From JAAXXJ01 sp964412455 (GTDB taxonomy: Bacteria; Nitrospirota; UBA9217): a stretch of 64,000 bases of DNA. The stretch's first letter is position 1, and each line of letters opens with the position of its first letter. The stretch is taken from NCBI GenBank assembly GCA_964412455.1, contig CAYPOT010000013.1, forward strand, positions 1 through 64,000. Direction: 5' to 3'. Shown piece after piece: positions 36,384 to 44,700 of this stretch. The notes below the pieces were generated by a model, which did no database searches, was not told where the DNA came from, and saw only the letters and a program-made list of their open reading frames with translations. Made by a program: the position numbers and the translations under genes.

Positions 36384-36617
36384 TCACCTCGACTGTTTCG
36401 TTTTATGGCATAACATGCATTCTTCTTTCGGCGGGTGGGATGCTTTTAGCGGAGCTTGCTTGCCCGGTGTATGACAGGTCGTACAAGCGGCGTTGTTGAT
36501 AACGAGAGCGTGGAAAATATCCCGGGGGATAAAGGGTACGCTCCTGTCCGCAAGAGCGAAAAAAACTATGATGGCCGCTGCCAGGGCGGCAAGGATCAGT
36601 GCGCCCTTTATCTTCAC
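36384..36617 (-). CDS. Small membrane-anchored diheme c-type cytochrome
   Basis: 77 residues from a GTG at 36615-36617 with GAGGAAAG upstream. An N-terminal hydrophobic helix (ALILAALAAAIIVFFAL) exports and anchors the protein; two heme c motifs follow, CTTCH and CMLCH, with extra His residues (FHALV, ASHPP) as likely axial ligands. Resembles periplasmic electron carriers of the NapB/NrfH-like small multiheme class, but redox partner genes are not nearby. Confidence 0.8.
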   Translation of the reverse strand: MKIKGALILAALAAAIIVFFALADRSVPFIPRDIFHALVINNAACTTCHTPGKQAPLKASHPPKEECMLCHKTKQSR

Positions 36618-36742
36618 GCTTTCCTCGGCTTCCGAAAATCCATAGGGGTGATTGTATCATAATTCGCACGGAACGCGAGAAAAAACCCGGGCCAGCGGCT
36701 ACGCTGCCCGGGACCAAGAAGAACGTGCTTTTCATCCGTTTG

Positions 36743-37654
36743 TCAGGCGACCTTGCGGTCTCCCGGTCCTGCGGCATGGTATGCGGCCGCAAAATATTCC
36801 GTGAAGGTCTCGAACGCGGTCGGCGTGGTGTTCTCTTTCGTCCGGGCAATGTTCACGGCGAACAGGCCTTCGTTCAACGCCTTGCTCATCTCGATATAGA
36901 GCCTGCTCATATCAGGGGTAAGGCCCATTGTCACCATCCCCTTCTCGGCGTCCTCATAGGGAAAGGCCACGTAGGCGAGGTCCGGTTTTCCCAACTTCTT
37001 TCCGATGATCAATGCAGCCTCGCTCAAGGACAGGTCGCGCTCTCCGAGAAGGTCCGCGACGGATTTGCCGGTGAAATCACGCTTCGCCAGACGTTCGGCC
37101 GCGTACTCTGCAATGTCCCTGGTAGCGATCATGGCGAACTTCACGTCACCGCGGACCGCGGATCCCATGATGTTCATCTTCCTGATCATGTCGATGTTCA
37201 TCAGGAGGTTCTCCATGAAATAGGTGGGCCGAAGGTGCAGAACATTCCCGCCTTTGAGCCCGTTCAGTCGTTGTTCCTGGTCATGAAGACCCTTGATGGG
37301 TCCGGTCCCGTCCGGCAGATGGGCGCCCTGGCTGCTCAGGTTCACAACAGACTTGACCCCGCTGTCCTTTATCGCTGCAACAATGTTCTTGCCGATCTTT
37401 TCCTGATAGGCCCGGAAATCTGCGGCGCCGGGATTCGGCGGGATGAGGGTGAATACCGCCTCAGCGCCGGTGAACGCCCTGGTCAGAAATAACCTGTCTG
37501 CCAGGTCTCCCGCGGCCGCATCCGCTCCCTTCGCGGTAAATCCCTTGAGCTTTCCGGCGTCCCTCCCGATCACCCTAACCTTATGCCCCTTCTCTATCAG
37601 TATTTCAGTGAGTTTGCTTCCTGTTTTTCCTGTAGCTCCCGTTATGACCAACAT
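36743..37654 (-). CDS. NmrA-like / SDR-family NAD(P)-binding protein
   Basis: 303 residues starting MLVITGATGKTGSKLTEILIEKG, a Rossmann GxxGxxG nucleotide site, with a basic RDAGK after beta-2 (NADP preference) and AGDLADR after beta-3. VNLSSQGAHLPDGTGP and LRPTYFMENLL follow the pattern of NmrA-like proteins that lack the SDR Tyr-x3-Lys pair, so it is probably a redox sensor or atypical reductase. ATG 37652-37654 with GAGGAGG. Monocistronic. Confidence 0.85.
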   Translation of the reverse strand: MLVITGATGKTGSKLTEILIEKGHKVRVIGRDAGKLKGFTAKGADAAAGDLADRLFLTRAFTGAEAVFTLIPPNPGAADFRAYQEKIGKNIVAAIKDSGVKSVVNLSSQGAHLPDGTGPIKGLHDQEQRLNGLKGGNVLHLRPTYFMENLLMNIDMIRKMNIMGSAVRGDVKFAMIATRDIAEYAAERLAKRDFTGKSVADLLGERDLSLSEAALIIGKKLGKPDLAYVAFPYEDAEKGMVTMGLTPDMSRLYIEMSKALNEGLFAVNIARTKENTTPTAFETFTEYFAAAYHAAGPGDRKVA

Positions 37655-37948
37655 TCCACACCTCCTCGACACCGAAGCGCAGCCCCGGTCATGGCATCCC
37701 TTTCGCGCGGACCGCCCATGCAGAAACCCATGCGGCCAAACAATCGGGTCTATTTCTATCCTGTATATATAGCATAGCGCTCGGGGTGCCGAATGTCAAT
37801 GCCCTGCCGTCAAACAACCCGAGTTTTTTCCGACGCTTGCGGCACCAGGGGACTTTTCGACGAAACGGAAGACCTCGATCAAGGGACGGTACGATTGAGA
37901 GAGGGGGAAGGGGCTAGGGACCCTGTTGATGGCGGCGCGGAACGAACC

Positions 37949-38578
37949 TCAGAGCATCATGGCTCGGGATATCTTTCGTGTGTCTATGCCACTGAACCTG
38001 CCGGCCTTGAGAAGCGGGAGAAAATTCTCACTGGTGACCGCGTCTTCGAATACGGTATAACAGGAGCCCACCTCGGCCGGCTGATGAGCGTCAGAACCGC
38101 CGGTGTAGGGAAGGTTCATCCTGCCTGCCGCCTCTACCGCCTTTACGTTCATGGCGTGCATGTTGGCGCCGTTGTAACCCTCCACCGCGCTGATACCCGG
38201 GACCGAGAAGATCAGTTCGCCGATGCTGTTCCCTCCCCGGTACGGGTGCGTAGGGATCACGACGCCGCCCGCCATCATCACGACGCGCACAACGTCCCTG
38301 ATCGGGGCGAACCGCATATCCAGCCTGTCCGTGTCGACGCCGAAGACGAGGCAGTGTCCTTCGGCCGCCGAGAACTCGACTCCCCGGAAGATCATGATGG
38401 CGCCGCGGTATTTTTCGCGCAACCGCTCGACGGGTTCCGAAGCCTGGAACGAATAATGCTCCGTAAAGGCAATGCCGTCGAGCCCGAGCTCGATGGCGCG
38501 GCTCACGGCCTCCTCGGGATCTGCGTCATTATCGCCGCTGTTGCGGGAGTGGACATGAAGATCGATCTTGAATTTCAC
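37949..38578 (-). CDS. PHP-domain metal-dependent phosphoesterase
   Basis: About 209 residues. All PHP metal motifs are present: DLHVHSRNSGDN, FTEHYS, FRGVEFSAAEGH, PTHPYRGG and GGSDAHQP. Such proteins hydrolyse phosphoesters such as 3',5'-nucleotides or histidinol phosphate; substrate unknown. The GTG at 38576-38578 (AAGG upstream) yields the family start (V/M)KFKIDLHVHS; an ATG at 38629 would add 17 residues. Monocistronic. Confidence 0.85.
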   Translation of the reverse strand: MKFKIDLHVHSRNSGDNDADPEEAVSRAIELGLDGIAFTEHYSFQASEPVERLREKYRGAIMIFRGVEFSAAEGHCLVFGVDTDRLDMRFAPIRDVVRVVMMAGGVVIPTHPYRGGNSIGELIFSVPGISAVEGYNGANMHAMNVKAVEAAGRMNLPYTGGSDAHQPAEVGSCYTVFEDAVTSENFLPLLKAGRFSGIDTRKISRAMML

Positions 38579-39017
38579 TGCCTTCGTGTTCCTTTTTCGC
38601 TTCCCTTGATGAATTACTTTCAAGAGCATTAAGCGCTTTGCCACAGAGGTCTTCAAGGGCACCTAGAAAAGATTAATAAACGCTCATTTTCTCAGGCCCT
38701 TCTCTGTGCTCGCGCAGTTTGCCCTTGAATGTTTTGGGTCTTTCGTATTTTAGTTGAAAAAAGTTGAACAAACCAGAAAACGAGAAAGGCCAAGATTCGT
38801 CCGCAGATTTCGCAGATTAAAAAACGACCGTTCTGGACCGTGGTTAAAGATAAATCTGCGTAATCTGCGGATAAGTTTTTCCTCCGAGCCTTTGTTTCTG
38901 TGACCATACCTTGCCTTTTCAACTTTATTACGAATGAGCCAATGTTTTATCAGGGGTTCTCGGTGGCAAAAGAAGTTAAATTATAGCCGTTCCGGTCTAC
39001 CGGGACGCGAAGCCCCC

Positions 39018-39422
39018 CTAGGCGGACTCCCGGAAACAGTGCAGAATATAGACATGACCGTCGATGGACGTCTCGAGATAGATGTCGAGATCGAGGTGGT
39101 TCATACGGAGATGTGACTTGCCGTCCAGGGTCATGGCCACGTTGAAACGCTCGCCCGGCATTTTCACATAAACATGTTGAACGCTGACGCCAAGCATGCG
39201 ACCGCCGGTGATGACCGCGTTCAAGGTATGGTCAAGAGAAACCTTGCTGACCGTATCGACGATAACGTCGTTCAGAACGCGAATATTCGCGGAAGTCCCT
39301 GCCTCTCTGCTTGCGATCCGGCAGGAAACGCTTCTCAACCAGACGGGCGGAAGCCCTGCGATCTGAACTTCTGCCGCGGCAGGGGCGGCAAGGCAGAGCA
39401 GCACCAGAATATATTTGAGCAT
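39018..39422 (-). CDS. Hypothetical periplasmic protein (134 aa)
   Basis: Signal peptide MLKYILVLLCLAAPAAA, then a Val/Leu-rich beta pattern (EVQIAGLPPVWLRSVSCRIA, VIVDTVSKVSLDHTLNAVIT). Fold and function not recognised; the paired hydrophobic strands could bind a lipid or another exported protein. The ATG at 39420-39422 has AAGGA nearby; the longer frame upstream lacks support. Confidence 0.6.
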   Translation of the reverse strand: MLKYILVLLCLAAPAAAEVQIAGLPPVWLRSVSCRIASREAGTSANIRVLNDVIVDTVSKVSLDHTLNAVITGGRMLGVSVQHVYVKMPGERFNVAMTLDGKSHLRMNHLDLDIYLETSIDGHVYILHCFRESA

Positions 39423-39717
39423 GAGGAACAGTTCCTTTCTCGCGGCGCGTTCCTCCCCGGCAGGCGGATCCGAAATGCAAAGCATGGACCTGCTGCCGCA
39501 GAGGATATCACCATTGACTGTGACACAATACACCCGGAGAATGAATTTGCAAAGAGTGATTTCCCGGACGGTCGAAATGCCGGGGGCCTTGCTTTTCCTT
39601 CCTGCGCGGGTATAATTACATGGTGCGAGAACTGCTATCGGCGGAGACGAGATTGAAGCTCCCTGCAGCAGGCTGCAAATAATGCGGTCGCGCCTGGATC
39701 CACACAAAGAGCTTTCC
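39423..39717. other. Intergenic stretch with a GAAGCTCCCTGC repeat copy (39652-39681)
   Basis: No gene seen. Includes ATTGAAGCTCCCTGCAGCAGG, the third copy of the dispersed repeat, and a TATAATTACATGG word near 39611 that could be a -10 element. Confidence 0.45.
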
Positions 39718-39906
39718 ATGGACTTCGGTGACCTCAACGGTAAGCATGCATCGTTCCCAACATCAGAGGCTGTCGACGGTTCGGGCAACTGCCGGACCTG
39801 CGTTGCTCTCTATTGTAAAAAGAGAAGAAGTCTTGTTCACAAAAATCTTCCCTGCGGGGATAAGAAGTATGTTCAGAAAAAAGAGGAAAAGAGCCTTCAG
39901 AAATAA
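39718..39906 (+). CDS. Small Cys-containing basic protein (62 aa), tentative
   Basis: Frame MDFGDLNGKHASF...SGNCRTCVALYCKKRR...NLPCGDKKY... has four Cys in a C-x2-C-x5-C-x12-C arrangement and a basic tail, reminiscent of a small metal-binding module. AAAGAG lies upstream of the ATG. No family recalled, and the evidence is composition only. Confidence 0.4.
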   Translation: MDFGDLNGKHASFPTSEAVDGSGNCRTCVALYCKKRRSLVHKNLPCGDKKYVQKKEEKSLQK

Positions 39907-40044
39907 TGACCCTTGCGAATCCCATTCGCCTGCTGCTGTCACGGACTGTCGGATAACAATTATTTTGGGGAGCACATAATCATATTGATTCTTGTTCTCG
40001 TTCATGGTATATAAACTGCAGTTCTTTACGGGGAGTTTATCTGA

Positions 40045-40386
40045 ATGAAGATCGAAGACTTCAAATTCGGCAGCATTACCATAGCGGGAAAGACCTATCG
40101 TGGTGATGTGATCGTATATCCTGACCGCGTGGACGATTCGTGGTCCCGGGAAGAGGAACACCGCCCCCAGATCAGTGAATTCGCGGACATCGTCAATGCC
40201 GAACCGGACATCCTGATCATCGGGACGGGTTATGCCGGCGTCCTGTCCGTCCCGGACCAGATCCGCAATTATCTGACCTCCAAGGGGATAGAGGTCCGCG
40301 TCGACAAGACAAAACAAGCCATCGAGCTGTTCAACACCCTCCAGGACACAGAAAAGGTCGTTGCCGCCCTTCACATCACCTGCTGA
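40045..40386 (+). CDS. Mth938-like domain protein
   Basis: 113 residues. FGSITIAGKTYRGDVIVYPD, then EPDILIIGTGYAGVLSVPDQ and a C-terminal AIELFNTLQDTEKVVAALHITC match the Mth938/NDUFAF3 fold (DUF498), including the conserved GTG region and the terminal L(H)LTC. Bacterial members are uncharacterised; the mitochondrial homologue assists complex I assembly. GGGAG ribosome site before ATG 40045. Monocistronic. Confidence 0.85.
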   Translation: MKIEDFKFGSITIAGKTYRGDVIVYPDRVDDSWSREEEHRPQISEFADIVNAEPDILIIGTGYAGVLSVPDQIRNYLTSKGIEVRVDKTKQAIELFNTLQDTEKVVAALHITC

Positions 40387-40544
40387 GAAGCCTCCTCCCC
40401 CATTGCCGCAGAGCGGCGGAAACCTCTTCCCCCCTGCATTTCCGATAGTTCCCGCTCCTCCCCTGACAACCGCCTGCCACTGGACGCACGGCATGATGAC
40501 CGCGCTCGTGCGCTTGCTGGTTCGCATCATCCTGAAAACGAAAG

Positions 40545-40558
40545 TTGACACGGATCAA
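40545..40558. promoter_or_regulatory. FNR-like box within a dispersed element, site 1
   Basis: TTGACACGGATCAA fits TTGAT-N4-ATCAA with one mismatch. It is followed by AACCGGATAAAAGCGGATTT, which also follows site 3 (49905). No gene start lies immediately downstream on either strand, so this may be repeat sequence rather than an operator. Confidence 0.3.
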
Positions 40559-40658
40559 ATCTTATAAGAACCGGATAAAAGCGGATTTTTCTTGGAAAGA
40601 TATGAGGAAGACACAAAAAGGGGACGGGATCCTTACCGTATGCTGAGCACCACTCTCG

Positions 40659-41336
40659 CTATGCGCAGCGCACGCCCGCCAGGTAAATGCCGTTGTTGAT
40701 CTTGGTGACCCAGCGAACGGAGGCATTGTTGCAAGAGTGGAAGGGGCTGGCGTGAAAGTTGATGCTCTGCTCCCGATGCAGGGGCGTGGGAACCTTGAGG
40801 CAAAGCCCGGTGGGACTCGTATTGACAGCAATGCCGGCATGAACGTCTTCGGAATCAGGGACCTTGAACACGACCTCGCGGTCGCTGTCGAAGCGCGGCT
40901 CTTTTCTCCGCGTGGCCAACTGCTGGCCCAGGTCGATGCGCTGTTCGCACGCGGCAAGCCATTCCATGAGGATAGGGAGGTTGAAAGGCTTCTGAAAAAA
41001 GGTGCACCCCAACTGTCGGACCCGCATCCGGTTCTGGTCATCTATATATCCCGAGATGACCGCTTTGTTCCTGATGTCCAGTTTGCAGCCTTTCCGGCTC
41101 TGGGCTTCGAGGAGTTCGACTCCGTTCACTCTGGGCATGCTGAAGTCGGTGATCATGACATCGCTGCAGCGGTCACGGCTCGAACACAGATCGCCACTCT
41201 TTCCGTTGATCGGGCAAATGGATGTCGGATCGCTGTACGAAAGGACCTCGTATCCCCGCATGAGGAAGAAGTCCTTCAGCATGTTCAAAATGAACACTTC
41301 GTCGTCGAAAATGATCACCCGCGGCTTGCGCATCAT
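40659..41336 (-). CDS. Response regulator with C-terminal PilZ domain
   Basis: 225 residues. Receiver domain with acidic pocket (FDDE), phospho-acceptor Asp64 in MITDFSMPRV and the conserved Lys in FFQKPF. Between beta-2 and the acceptor strand lies an unusual insert with three Cys (CPINGKSGDLCSSRDRCSD). The C-terminal PilZ domain has RKEPRFD and NTSPTGLCLKV, the c-di-GMP-binding RxxxR and (D/N)xSxxG motifs. Likely couples phosphorylation or redox state to c-di-GMP output. No adjacent kinase. Confidence 0.85.
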   Translation of the reverse strand: MMRKPRVIIFDDEVFILNMLKDFFLMRGYEVLSYSDPTSICPINGKSGDLCSSRDRCSDVMITDFSMPRVNGVELLEAQSRKGCKLDIRNKAVISGYIDDQNRMRVRQLGCTFFQKPFNLPILMEWLAACEQRIDLGQQLATRRKEPRFDSDREVVFKVPDSEDVHAGIAVNTSPTGLCLKVPTPLHREQSINFHASPFHSCNNASVRWVTKINNGIYLAGVRCA

Positions 41337-41991
41337 CCAGCTCCCAGTTCCAGGATCACCTGCACGGTCCATGAGCCCCGTTTGTCAAAGAAACCGTTAG
41401 ATTATAGTTATCACCCGCCGGCATGTCAAGGATGTTTTGCTGCGGATGTATCCGCTGCAAAAAAGGGCCGTCGCTGAGCATTGCTTTTCCTCACCATCGA
41501 CGCTGAAGCGTCCTCTTCCCGGAGCAGACCACCCTGACGTTCGTCCTCTCCTTTCTCCCGCGCGTCACGCGAATCTGCACGGCCGGAGAGGGAAACTCTG
41601 TTGACACGATCGGCCATCAATGATACTGTTCTGCATGGTTGCTCCCATATTCCGCTCCATCATCACCCTCTTTTATAACAACAGAACATTGCATCCGGAA
41701 CCGACAAACCTGTGTTCGCCTTGCTGATCAAGGACAATGCGAAGTGGCGCTCGCGCACTTAGTGATCGGACAACGAATGAACCTGAAAACGGCAGTTGAC
41801 GCAGATCAAATATAAGGAGACGCGCGATGGATTATTCATTGCCCGATGGCTTCCATGTAAAGGACGGGTCACCGGCGGCAGCGGAAGGCTCACCCCGGCA
41901 AGCAGGCGTGGATCAACGATTGTGACCGGGGACCGAGGGACCGTACCGACCAGTGCGTGAAGAGATAGCCGTACAAAAATACCGTCTGAAT
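41337..41991. other. Largely gene-free stretch
   Basis: A possible 32-codon rightward peptide starts at ATG 41827 (AAGGAG 7 bp upstream; DYSLPDGFHVKDG), preceded by the FNR-like word TTGACGCAGATCAA at 41796-41809. Also contains a GCGGATGTATCCGC palindrome near 41449. None of this is enough to call a gene. Confidence 0.35.
41796..41809. promoter_or_regulatory. FNR-like box, site 2
   Basis: TTGACGCAGATCAA, one mismatch from TTGAT-N4-ATCAA, 17 bp before the possible small peptide at 41827. See 40545 and 49905. Confidence 0.3.
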
Positions 41992-42023
41992 AAAAAAAAG
42001 CCTGGCCCCCGTGAGGGCCAGGC
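41992..42023 (-). terminator. Rho-independent terminator of the zinc-ribbon protein gene
   Basis: Leftward GCCTGGCCC-TCACGG-GGGCCAGGC stem followed by eight T residues, 27 bp after the stop codon at 42050. The clearest intrinsic terminator in the window. Confidence 0.93.
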
Positions 42024-42049
42024 GTCGCTGATTGCAGAAATGGATAGCC

Positions 42050-42451
42050 TTAGTTCGCCGAGGCCATGAGCCGTTCCTTGTCCTCGAACAGCACATGGCA
42101 CTTATTCATATCCAGCTTGCGGACCACGCCTTTTCCGAACTTGTCGTGGAGCAGAACATCCCCAACACGGTACCTGCCGGTCATGTTGTAGTTCAATTCC
42201 TTGCCTTTGGACTGGGCTATGCTCGTTTGCCACAGGATGGCCACGGTTTCGGCCGCACCGGCTTTTTTCCTGGATACCCGGGTCTTCCGGACCTCCGCGG
42301 GGTTGCGGAACTTGTGTGTTCCGTTGCAGGTCTTGCATTTCACTTTGACAATAGTTTCATCATCCATGGCAACGATGGCATGGTCAAGATTTACTTTGCA
42401 TTTTGTGCAATAAGATACGATGTTCTCACCAGCCTGATATTTTTCCAGCAT
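42050..42451 (-). CDS. Zinc-ribbon protein with CarD-like C-terminal module (unknown function)
   Basis: 133 residues. N-terminal CTKCK...CKTCN zinc ribbon within GENIVSYCTKCKVNLDHAIV; the C-terminal part YRVGDVLLHDKFGKGVVRKLD with HVLFEDKERLM has the strand pattern of a CarD/Tudor-like fold. I recall similar uncharacterised proteins in delta-type proteobacteria and Nitrospirota. ATG 42449-42451 has AAGGAGGGT, implying strong translation; ends in an excellent terminator, so this is an independent, probably abundant transcript. Confidence 0.75.
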   Translation of the reverse strand: MLEKYQAGENIVSYCTKCKVNLDHAIVAMDDETIVKVKCKTCNGTHKFRNPAEVRKTRVSRKKAGAAETVAILWQTSIAQSKGKELNYNMTGRYRVGDVLLHDKFGKGVVRKLDMNKCHVLFEDKERLMASAN

Positions 42452-42779
42452 AGACCCTCCTTAGGACATTCACGCTCAATTTTATCTATCAATAAATCAA
42501 TCATATAGATATATAACGTGGGCTATTATACACCTTTATTTAATGAAAATCTTCATTTCTTTTTAGAAACAGTTATCCTATGGTGCAATATTTTGCAAAC
42601 TCTTCTGGCCAGCACAGCTAAGCATTTGTATTATTACGATATTATGCTATTAATAACGTATCAAAAAATAAACTATGTTGACTTTAGAAGGAGATTAGAG
42701 GGGAAGTGAAAGAATTCTCGTCCGAATACAGGCAAAGGCCGCTCTTGTTCACTCCTGGTCCAGTTCTGGCAGATGCCGG
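42452..42779. other. AT-rich intergenic stretch
   Basis: About 330 bp, noticeably AT-rich, holding the promoter side of the zinc-ribbon gene. TTGACTTTAGAAGGAGATTAG near 42676 looks like a ribosome site but no frame follows. Nothing else seen. Confidence 0.45.
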
Positions 42780-43307
42780 TTAGAACATGATCGCGATCCG
42801 CAGTTCCAGATACGTGTCGGCGCATGACTCATAGACGGTCCTGTCGCAGTTGAGATGCGACTCGTAGGCCAGACCCAGGCCCAGATATGCCTTTCTCCCG
42901 TACAGGAACAGAAGTCCCGTCCGCGCGCCCGCATCGCTGAGGTCCTTGTATTGGCTGATGAAGGTCCGGCGGTAGAACACGCCGGCATAGGGTTTAGCAT
43001 TTCCGGCCATCTGATGATAGACGTACAGAAGTTGGGGGCTCAACCGGGTGATGCGGGGATCGTTGCCCTGCCAGGATTCCACATCAACACCCGCTTCGAT
43101 CCCGTCGGCGACATAGTAGCCCAGGCCGGCGCCCAGGATCGTGTAGTCCTGCTGAAAGGCCCGGCCGCTTCCGAGCATGATGGACATGCGCACGCTTCCT
43201 TCACGGAATGGCCCGGCATCGGCGGCATTCGCTTGCGTCGAGATCGACAAGGCGGAAATTCCCGTCAACAGCAGCAAGAGGGCGGAGCATAGGGAACGCG
43301 TGGTCAT
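42780..43307 (-). CDS. Outer-membrane beta-barrel protein
   Basis: 175 residues. Signal peptide (ALLLLLTGISALSIST, cleavage near ANAADA), then alternating amphipathic strands (GSVRMSIMLGSGRAF, TILGAGLGYYVADGIEAGVDVE, PQLLYVYHQM, KAYLGLGLAYESHL) and a terminal Phe, the outer-membrane insertion signature. Similar to small OmpW/PagP-like porins in layout. The start overlaps nothing; the selenoprotein candidate lies about 90 bp upstream on the same strand and may share its transcript. Confidence 0.75.
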   Translation of the reverse strand: MTTRSLCSALLLLLTGISALSISTQANAADAGPFREGSVRMSIMLGSGRAFQQDYTILGAGLGYYVADGIEAGVDVESWQGNDPRITRLSPQLLYVYHQMAGNAKPYAGVFYRRTFISQYKDLSDAGARTGLLFLYGRKAYLGLGLAYESHLNCDRTVYESCADTYLELRIAIMF

Positions 43308-43399
43308 AAGGGCTCCTGAAATGATGACGTATCTTTCGGTCGCGGTGCGAATGTCTGCACAATGATGTGTTCCTTGTCGATGGACGGGCCTTCCTGTGT

Positions 43400-43609
43400 T
43401 CAGCAGGACCTCTTTTTCCGGCCGTCAGTGACCCATTGCGGAACGGGTCTTCCCTCGGCTTTAAGCTGTTTCTCCCTCTTCGCCAGGACCTCCGGCGATA
43501 ACGTAGTCCCTCAGAGAGGATTCCGCTTATAGAACCCGTAATAATAGGAGACCGCACCCCAACCATAAAGGATGACAAGGGCCGCCATAATGATAAGGAC
43601 AATGTTCAT
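43400..43609 (-). CDS. Candidate selenoprotein: small single-span membrane protein with in-frame TGA (Sec33)
   Basis: Read with TGA (43511-43513) as selenocysteine the gene gives 69 residues: a hydrophobic helix (MNIVLIIMAALVILYGWGA), YYYGFYKRNPL, U, GTTLSPEVLAKREKQLKAEG, then PVPQWVTDGRKKRSC and a TGA stop. The part after the TGA is clearly protein-like but has no start codon of its own. Twelve bases after the TGA a hairpin (43480-43498) has a GGU in the loop and one bulged U, as in bacterial SECIS elements. GGAGG lies 11 bp before the ATG. Family not recognised. Without recoding it would be a 32-residue peptide. Confidence 0.65.
43480..43498 (-). promoter_or_regulatory. bSECIS-like hairpin in the selenoprotein candidate
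   Basis: Leftward TCGCCGG-AGGT-CCTGGCGA: seven pairs with one bulged T and an AGGU loop, starting 12 nt after the TGA. The E. coli fdhF element has an 11-nt spacer, an AGGUCU loop and a bulged U. Confidence 0.7.
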
Positions 43610-43690
43610 AGAGCCTATCCTCCGAGTTGATCTACTACGGTCACGGTACCCCTGATCTCTGCCTTGCTGCTCCGCACTCCGCGATCAGAG

Positions 43691-44323
43691 CTACTTCTCC
43701 TTGCCCCATGTCTTCTCGAGGTACTGGTCGCGGCCAGAATTAAAGCGGTAGAACTTGTAGCGCGCTGAACTCTTCTTGTAATAGTCCTGGTGATATTCCT
43801 CCGCGGCGTAGAACTTCCCCGCGGGAACGATCTCGGTCACGATGGGCTTCCCGAACCGTCCCGAAGCATCAAGCTTCTTCTTTGACTCTTCGGCCAGCCG
43901 CTTCTGCTCGTCGTTATGGTAAAAGATGGCCGTCCGGTACTGGCTCCCTGTGTCCACGAACTGCCGGTCGCGCGTCGTCGGGTCAATGTTCCGCCAGAAC
44001 ACGTCCAAAAGCTCCGCGTAAGAGATCTGCGCCGGATCGTACAGCACCTCGACCGCCTCGGCATGCCCCGTGCGGCCTGATGAGATCTCTTCATATTTGG
44101 GATCGACCGTTTGGCCTCCCGTATAGCCTGAAACGACCTCTTTCACGCCCCTCAGTTTTTCATAAGGCGGCTCCATGCACCAGAAGCATCCGCCCGCAAA
44201 AGTTGCCTTCTCCGATTTCTCGGTCGCGGGAACCTGTCCCGCACTCTTCTCGGCGCTTTCTGACATGTTCGCCACCCCCAGAAGCACGGCCATACACACA
44301 CCCATGGTTACTATTTTTTTCAT
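43691..44323 (-). CDS. msrA: Peptide methionine sulfoxide reductase MsrA, exported
   Basis: 210 residues. Reduces Met-S-sulfoxide. The catalytic Cys lies in ATFAGGCFWCMEPPYE, with SGYTGG, GHAEAVEV, PTTRDRQFVDTGSQYR and EEYHQDYY as the usual core. An N-terminal signal peptide (VTMGVCMAVLLGVANMS) sends it to the periplasm. A second Cys (CFWC) two residues after the first could resolve. The ATG at 44321-44323 lies only about 6 bp after a TATAAT, so the mRNA may be nearly leaderless. Confidence 0.93.
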   Translation of the reverse strand: MKKIVTMGVCMAVLLGVANMSESAEKSAGQVPATEKSEKATFAGGCFWCMEPPYEKLRGVKEVVSGYTGGQTVDPKYEEISSGRTGHAEAVEVLYDPAQISYAELLDVFWRNIDPTTRDRQFVDTGSQYRTAIFYHNDEQKRLAEESKKKLDASGRFGKPIVTEIVPAGKFYAAEEYHQDYYKKSSARYKFYRFNSGRDQYLEKTWGKEK

Positions 44324-44329
44324 GGTTCT

Positions 44330-44359
44330 ATTATACCTCTTCTGTCCTTGTGGGAACAA
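44330..44359 (-). promoter_or_regulatory. Sigma-70-type promoter of msrA
   Basis: Leftward TTGTTC (44354-44359), 18-bp spacer, TATAAT (44330-44335). The predicted transcription start falls at or next to the assigned ATG (44321-44323). Confidence 0.55.
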
Positions 44360-44467
44360 TAAAAACAGGACAGATTTTCTCGTGTACACCAGCGTGACAC
44401 AACCATGGGACGATGATAGTCTTTAACATATGTGTATCTGATTCTCATTAGAGAAAGGAGGTGTACC

Positions 44468-44686
44468 ATGGACGCACTGGAACTCAGGAAGTTCCTGGCA
44501 GGGATTGGCATTGCCGGTCTCCTCGCGGGCACCAGCATGATGGCTGGCGGCTGCGCGGCAAAGAGCAGCTGAAACGGCACGCATGGTGACGCTCAGATGG
44601 CTCCGGCAAAGAGCAGCTGTAGCGGCGCAATGGGCGACGCTCAGCAAACCCCTGCCAAGAGCAGCTGAAGCGGCACCCCGAAATAG
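44468..44686 (+). CDS. sbtA: SbtA-type selenocysteine-containing RiPP precursor peptide 1 (Sec35, Sec67)
   Basis: 72 residues when TGA is read as Sec. Leader MDALELRKFLAGIGIAGLLAG, then a repetitive core: AAKSS-U-NGTHGDAQ, APAKSS-C-SGAMGDAQ, PAKSS-U-SGTPK. TGA codons at 44570-44572 and 44666-44668 take the place of the TGT in the middle repeat, which is the direct evidence for recoding. AAAGGAGG precedes the ATG by 6 bp. The stop TAG is part of a palindrome with a GGTC loop. The leader is nearly the same as in the second precursor; the radical SAM maturase follows at 45393. Matches the selenobiotic (thio/seleno-oxazole) SbtA family of the TIGRFAM-described system. Confidence 0.88.
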
Positions 44687-44700
44687 TGCGGTCGCACTAT
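44683..44700 (+). promoter_or_regulatory. Conserved 3' palindrome, putative bSECIS of sbtA1
   Basis: ATAGTGC-GGTC-GCACTAT: seven perfect pairs with a GGTC loop starting 21 nt after the last TGA. An identical hairpin at the same distance follows sbtA2. Overlaps the TAG stop. Confidence 0.7.

Noticed and set aside
36599..37492. 297-codon + strand frame opposite the NmrA-like gene
   Set aside because: Shadow frame; the minus-strand gene has a good start and Rossmann motif.
38692..38922. 76-codon minus-strand frame between the PHP and periplasmic genes
   Set aside because: Translated from dispersed CGCAGATTTCGCAGATT-type repeat text.
43400..43402. Reading the second TGA (after KKRSC) of the selenoprotein candidate as Sec as well, extending to 43305
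   Set aside because: No GGU-loop hairpin follows at the right distance and the extension is unremarkable, so a normal stop is preferred.
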